From NCBI GenBank assembly GCA_964628285.1, contig CAZVNP010000060.1, positions 1 to 16,226 on the forward strand: a DNA stretch of 16,226 bases, read 5' to 3'. Every line of letters begins with the position of its first letter. Positions within the stretch are counted from its first letter, which is position 1. A program made the position numbers and the translations under genes. Below, in pieces: positions 15,268-16,226 of this stretch. The notes under the pieces are model-generated. The model searched no databases. It had not been told where the DNA came from and worked only from the letters and a program-made list of their open reading frames with translations. The stretch is from JAPLDP01 sp964628285 (lineage in GTDB: Bacteria; Bacteroidota; Bacteroidia; Bacteroidales; JAGONC01).

Positions 15268-16127
15268 AAGAAACGGATCGTATCATTCAAAAGATTTCTT
15301 CTTTATCGGTGGCATATAAGAGGTACATTGCCGGTTCGGAGGCCACCAGGGCATTACATATCATGTGGGAAACAGGAGAGATACTGAAGAAATATATCGA
15401 TGAACATGCTATTTACCCCTATCGCCTTTTTATGGAAATATATGGGAAATCGGAGCAGAATCCCGGTATCATCCAACACAGCTATATCAGTTATGCGTTT
15501 CAAAGCAGATGTTACAGGGTACGGAAATTTTTCCCATCAAAGGAATCCATTTCCGCCACCTTTCCTGATCTGAAAGATATAAATCTTTTCATTGCGATCC
15601 TTCCCTTCCTGGATAATCCCAAATACAGGTTGAAAGAACAGGAATACCATGCATTGATCAAAATGATTAACGGTCGTGCTATCCTTACAAAAAAGAAACA
15701 ATACATCAGGTCTTTGAAAAACAAAAGGATAAGCCGGAAAAGTCATCACAATGGTTTGTCGGAGGAGCTGCGGGATGATAAAGCAATATTTGACGAATTT
15801 TATAACAGTATCCTGACGCGAATAGAGTTTAAGGATTTTCAAAAGGCGACGGAAGATATCGATCCCGTGTTTTACGGTCTCCTGTCAAAAAATACGAGCG
15901 CTCTCAGCTCAGACGGACTAAAGACATATGATTTTGACCTGCCTGTGGGGTTGGATGATACAACGAGGGATTATTACAAGCTCCTTAAGAAATATATCGG
16001 TAAGCCTTCAGGGGCGGAGCTGCACCGCTTCAGACGATTGATAACACAACGGAAAATGGTCGATCTGGCCGAGATGTTGTTCGCACTGACCAATGCTGAA
16101 GCGTATCAGATACTGGCAGGAAAATAG
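15264..16127 (+). CDS. Helical protein, N-terminus resembling the DUF1016 N-domain
   Basis: This 287-residue protein starts in a 4-nt ATGA overlap with the GHKL gene and is therefore translationally coupled to it. I know no family for the whole. The N-terminal third is helical and contains ALHIMWETGEILKKYI (W35-E36-x-G38) and later YAFQSRCYRVRKFFP, which parallels LIHLYWEIGTYI and FSIRNLKYMQKF of the DUF1016 nuclease in this same window. That domain is winged-helix-like, so DNA or partner binding is possible. A lysine- and arginine-rich stretch (about 145-165) follows, then an acidic helical C-terminus. It has no nuclease, ATPase or membrane motif. It is most likely the dedicated partner of the GHKL ATPase. 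The resemblance is weak and based on short motifs. Confidence 0.75.
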   Translation: MKETDRIIQKISSLSVAYKRYIAGSEATRALHIMWETGEILKKYIDEHAIYPYRLFMEIYGKSEQNPGIIQHSYISYAFQSRCYRVRKFFPSKESISATFPDLKDINLFIAILPFLDNPKYRLKEQEYHALIKMINGRAILTKKKQYIRSLKNKRISRKSHHNGLSEELRDDKAIFDEFYNSILTRIEFKDFQKATEDIDPVFYGLLSKNTSALSSDGLKTYDFDLPVGLDDTTRDYYKLLKKYIGKPSGAELHRFRRLITQRKMVDLAEMLFALTNAEAYQILAGK

Positions 16128-16138
16128 GACGGACTGTC

Positions 16139-16226
16139 AATGATTGGACGATTGTCGATGGGGCGACACGGCGATGGGGCCGAGGTGACGAAATACGATG
16201 TAACGATGTAACGAAATACGAAGTTA
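16139..16226. repeat. Dispersed repeat family, copy 2 (window end)
   Basis: Starts 12 nt after the last stop. Bases 16139-16164 equal 10297-10322, and 16188-16204 equal 10330-10346; between them is a segment with ACGGCGATGGGG that partly repeats the preceding GATGGGG. It ends in TGTAACGA units and AATACGAAG. The two copies bracket the TPR gene and the four-gene ATPase cluster in the same orientation, so they are direct repeats about 5.8 kb apart. Confidence 0.7.

Overview
The window looks like a Bacteroidota genome fragment, probably a draft or metagenome scaffold. It is moderately AT-rich, starts are preceded by A-rich sequence rather than Shine-Dalgarno motifs, the type I restriction subunit reads like Bacteroidetes HsdR, and there is a 100-base run of N at 2443-2542. 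No tRNA, rRNA, integrase, transposase or CRISPR array was seen. Almost every gene that can be recognised belongs to a family found in defence islands.

Region 1 (1-5826, + strand) is the distal part of a type I restriction-modification locus. It holds the tail of an upstream gene, a DUF1016/YhcG-type PD-(D/E)XK nuclease, a 46-residue ORF whose N-terminus resembles that of HsdR, a HAD-family phosphatase, hsdR (broken by the N gap) and a YgjP-type HExxH metallopeptidase overlapping the hsdR stop. hsdM and hsdS are not in the window and would be expected upstream.

Region 2 (5973-7872, + strand) is an AbiLi/AbiLii (RloA/RloB-like) pair: an ABC-type AAA ATPase followed by a Toprim-like RloB protein. 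The natural RloB start appears to be out of frame by one base.

Region 3 (7994-10068, - strand) is a two-gene unit: a SLATT-type two-helix membrane protein followed by a protein I cannot assign, whose likely N-terminus is cut off by an in-frame TAG. A separate - strand gene (10480-12021) encodes a TPR protein with an unassigned N-terminal domain. Related non-coding repeats lie at 7923-7979 and 10418-10462, and another family at 10297-10380 and 16139-16226.

Region 4 (12196-16127, + strand) is a tight four-gene cluster with spacings of 1 nt, 10 nt and a 4-nt overlap: an SMC/ABC-like AAA ATPase, a small protein with a D-x12-E-x-H nuclease-like motif, a MORC/Hsp90-like GHKL ATPase split by an apparent internal deletion, and a helical protein whose N-terminus resembles the DUF1016 N-terminal domain. 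This cluster is the best candidate here for an undescribed defence system, although the GHKL gene as read is broken.

Three genes (RloB, the SLATT partner and the GHKL ATPase) carry apparent lesions. They could be decaying defence genes or assembly errors in a gapped scaffold; read mapping would separate the two.
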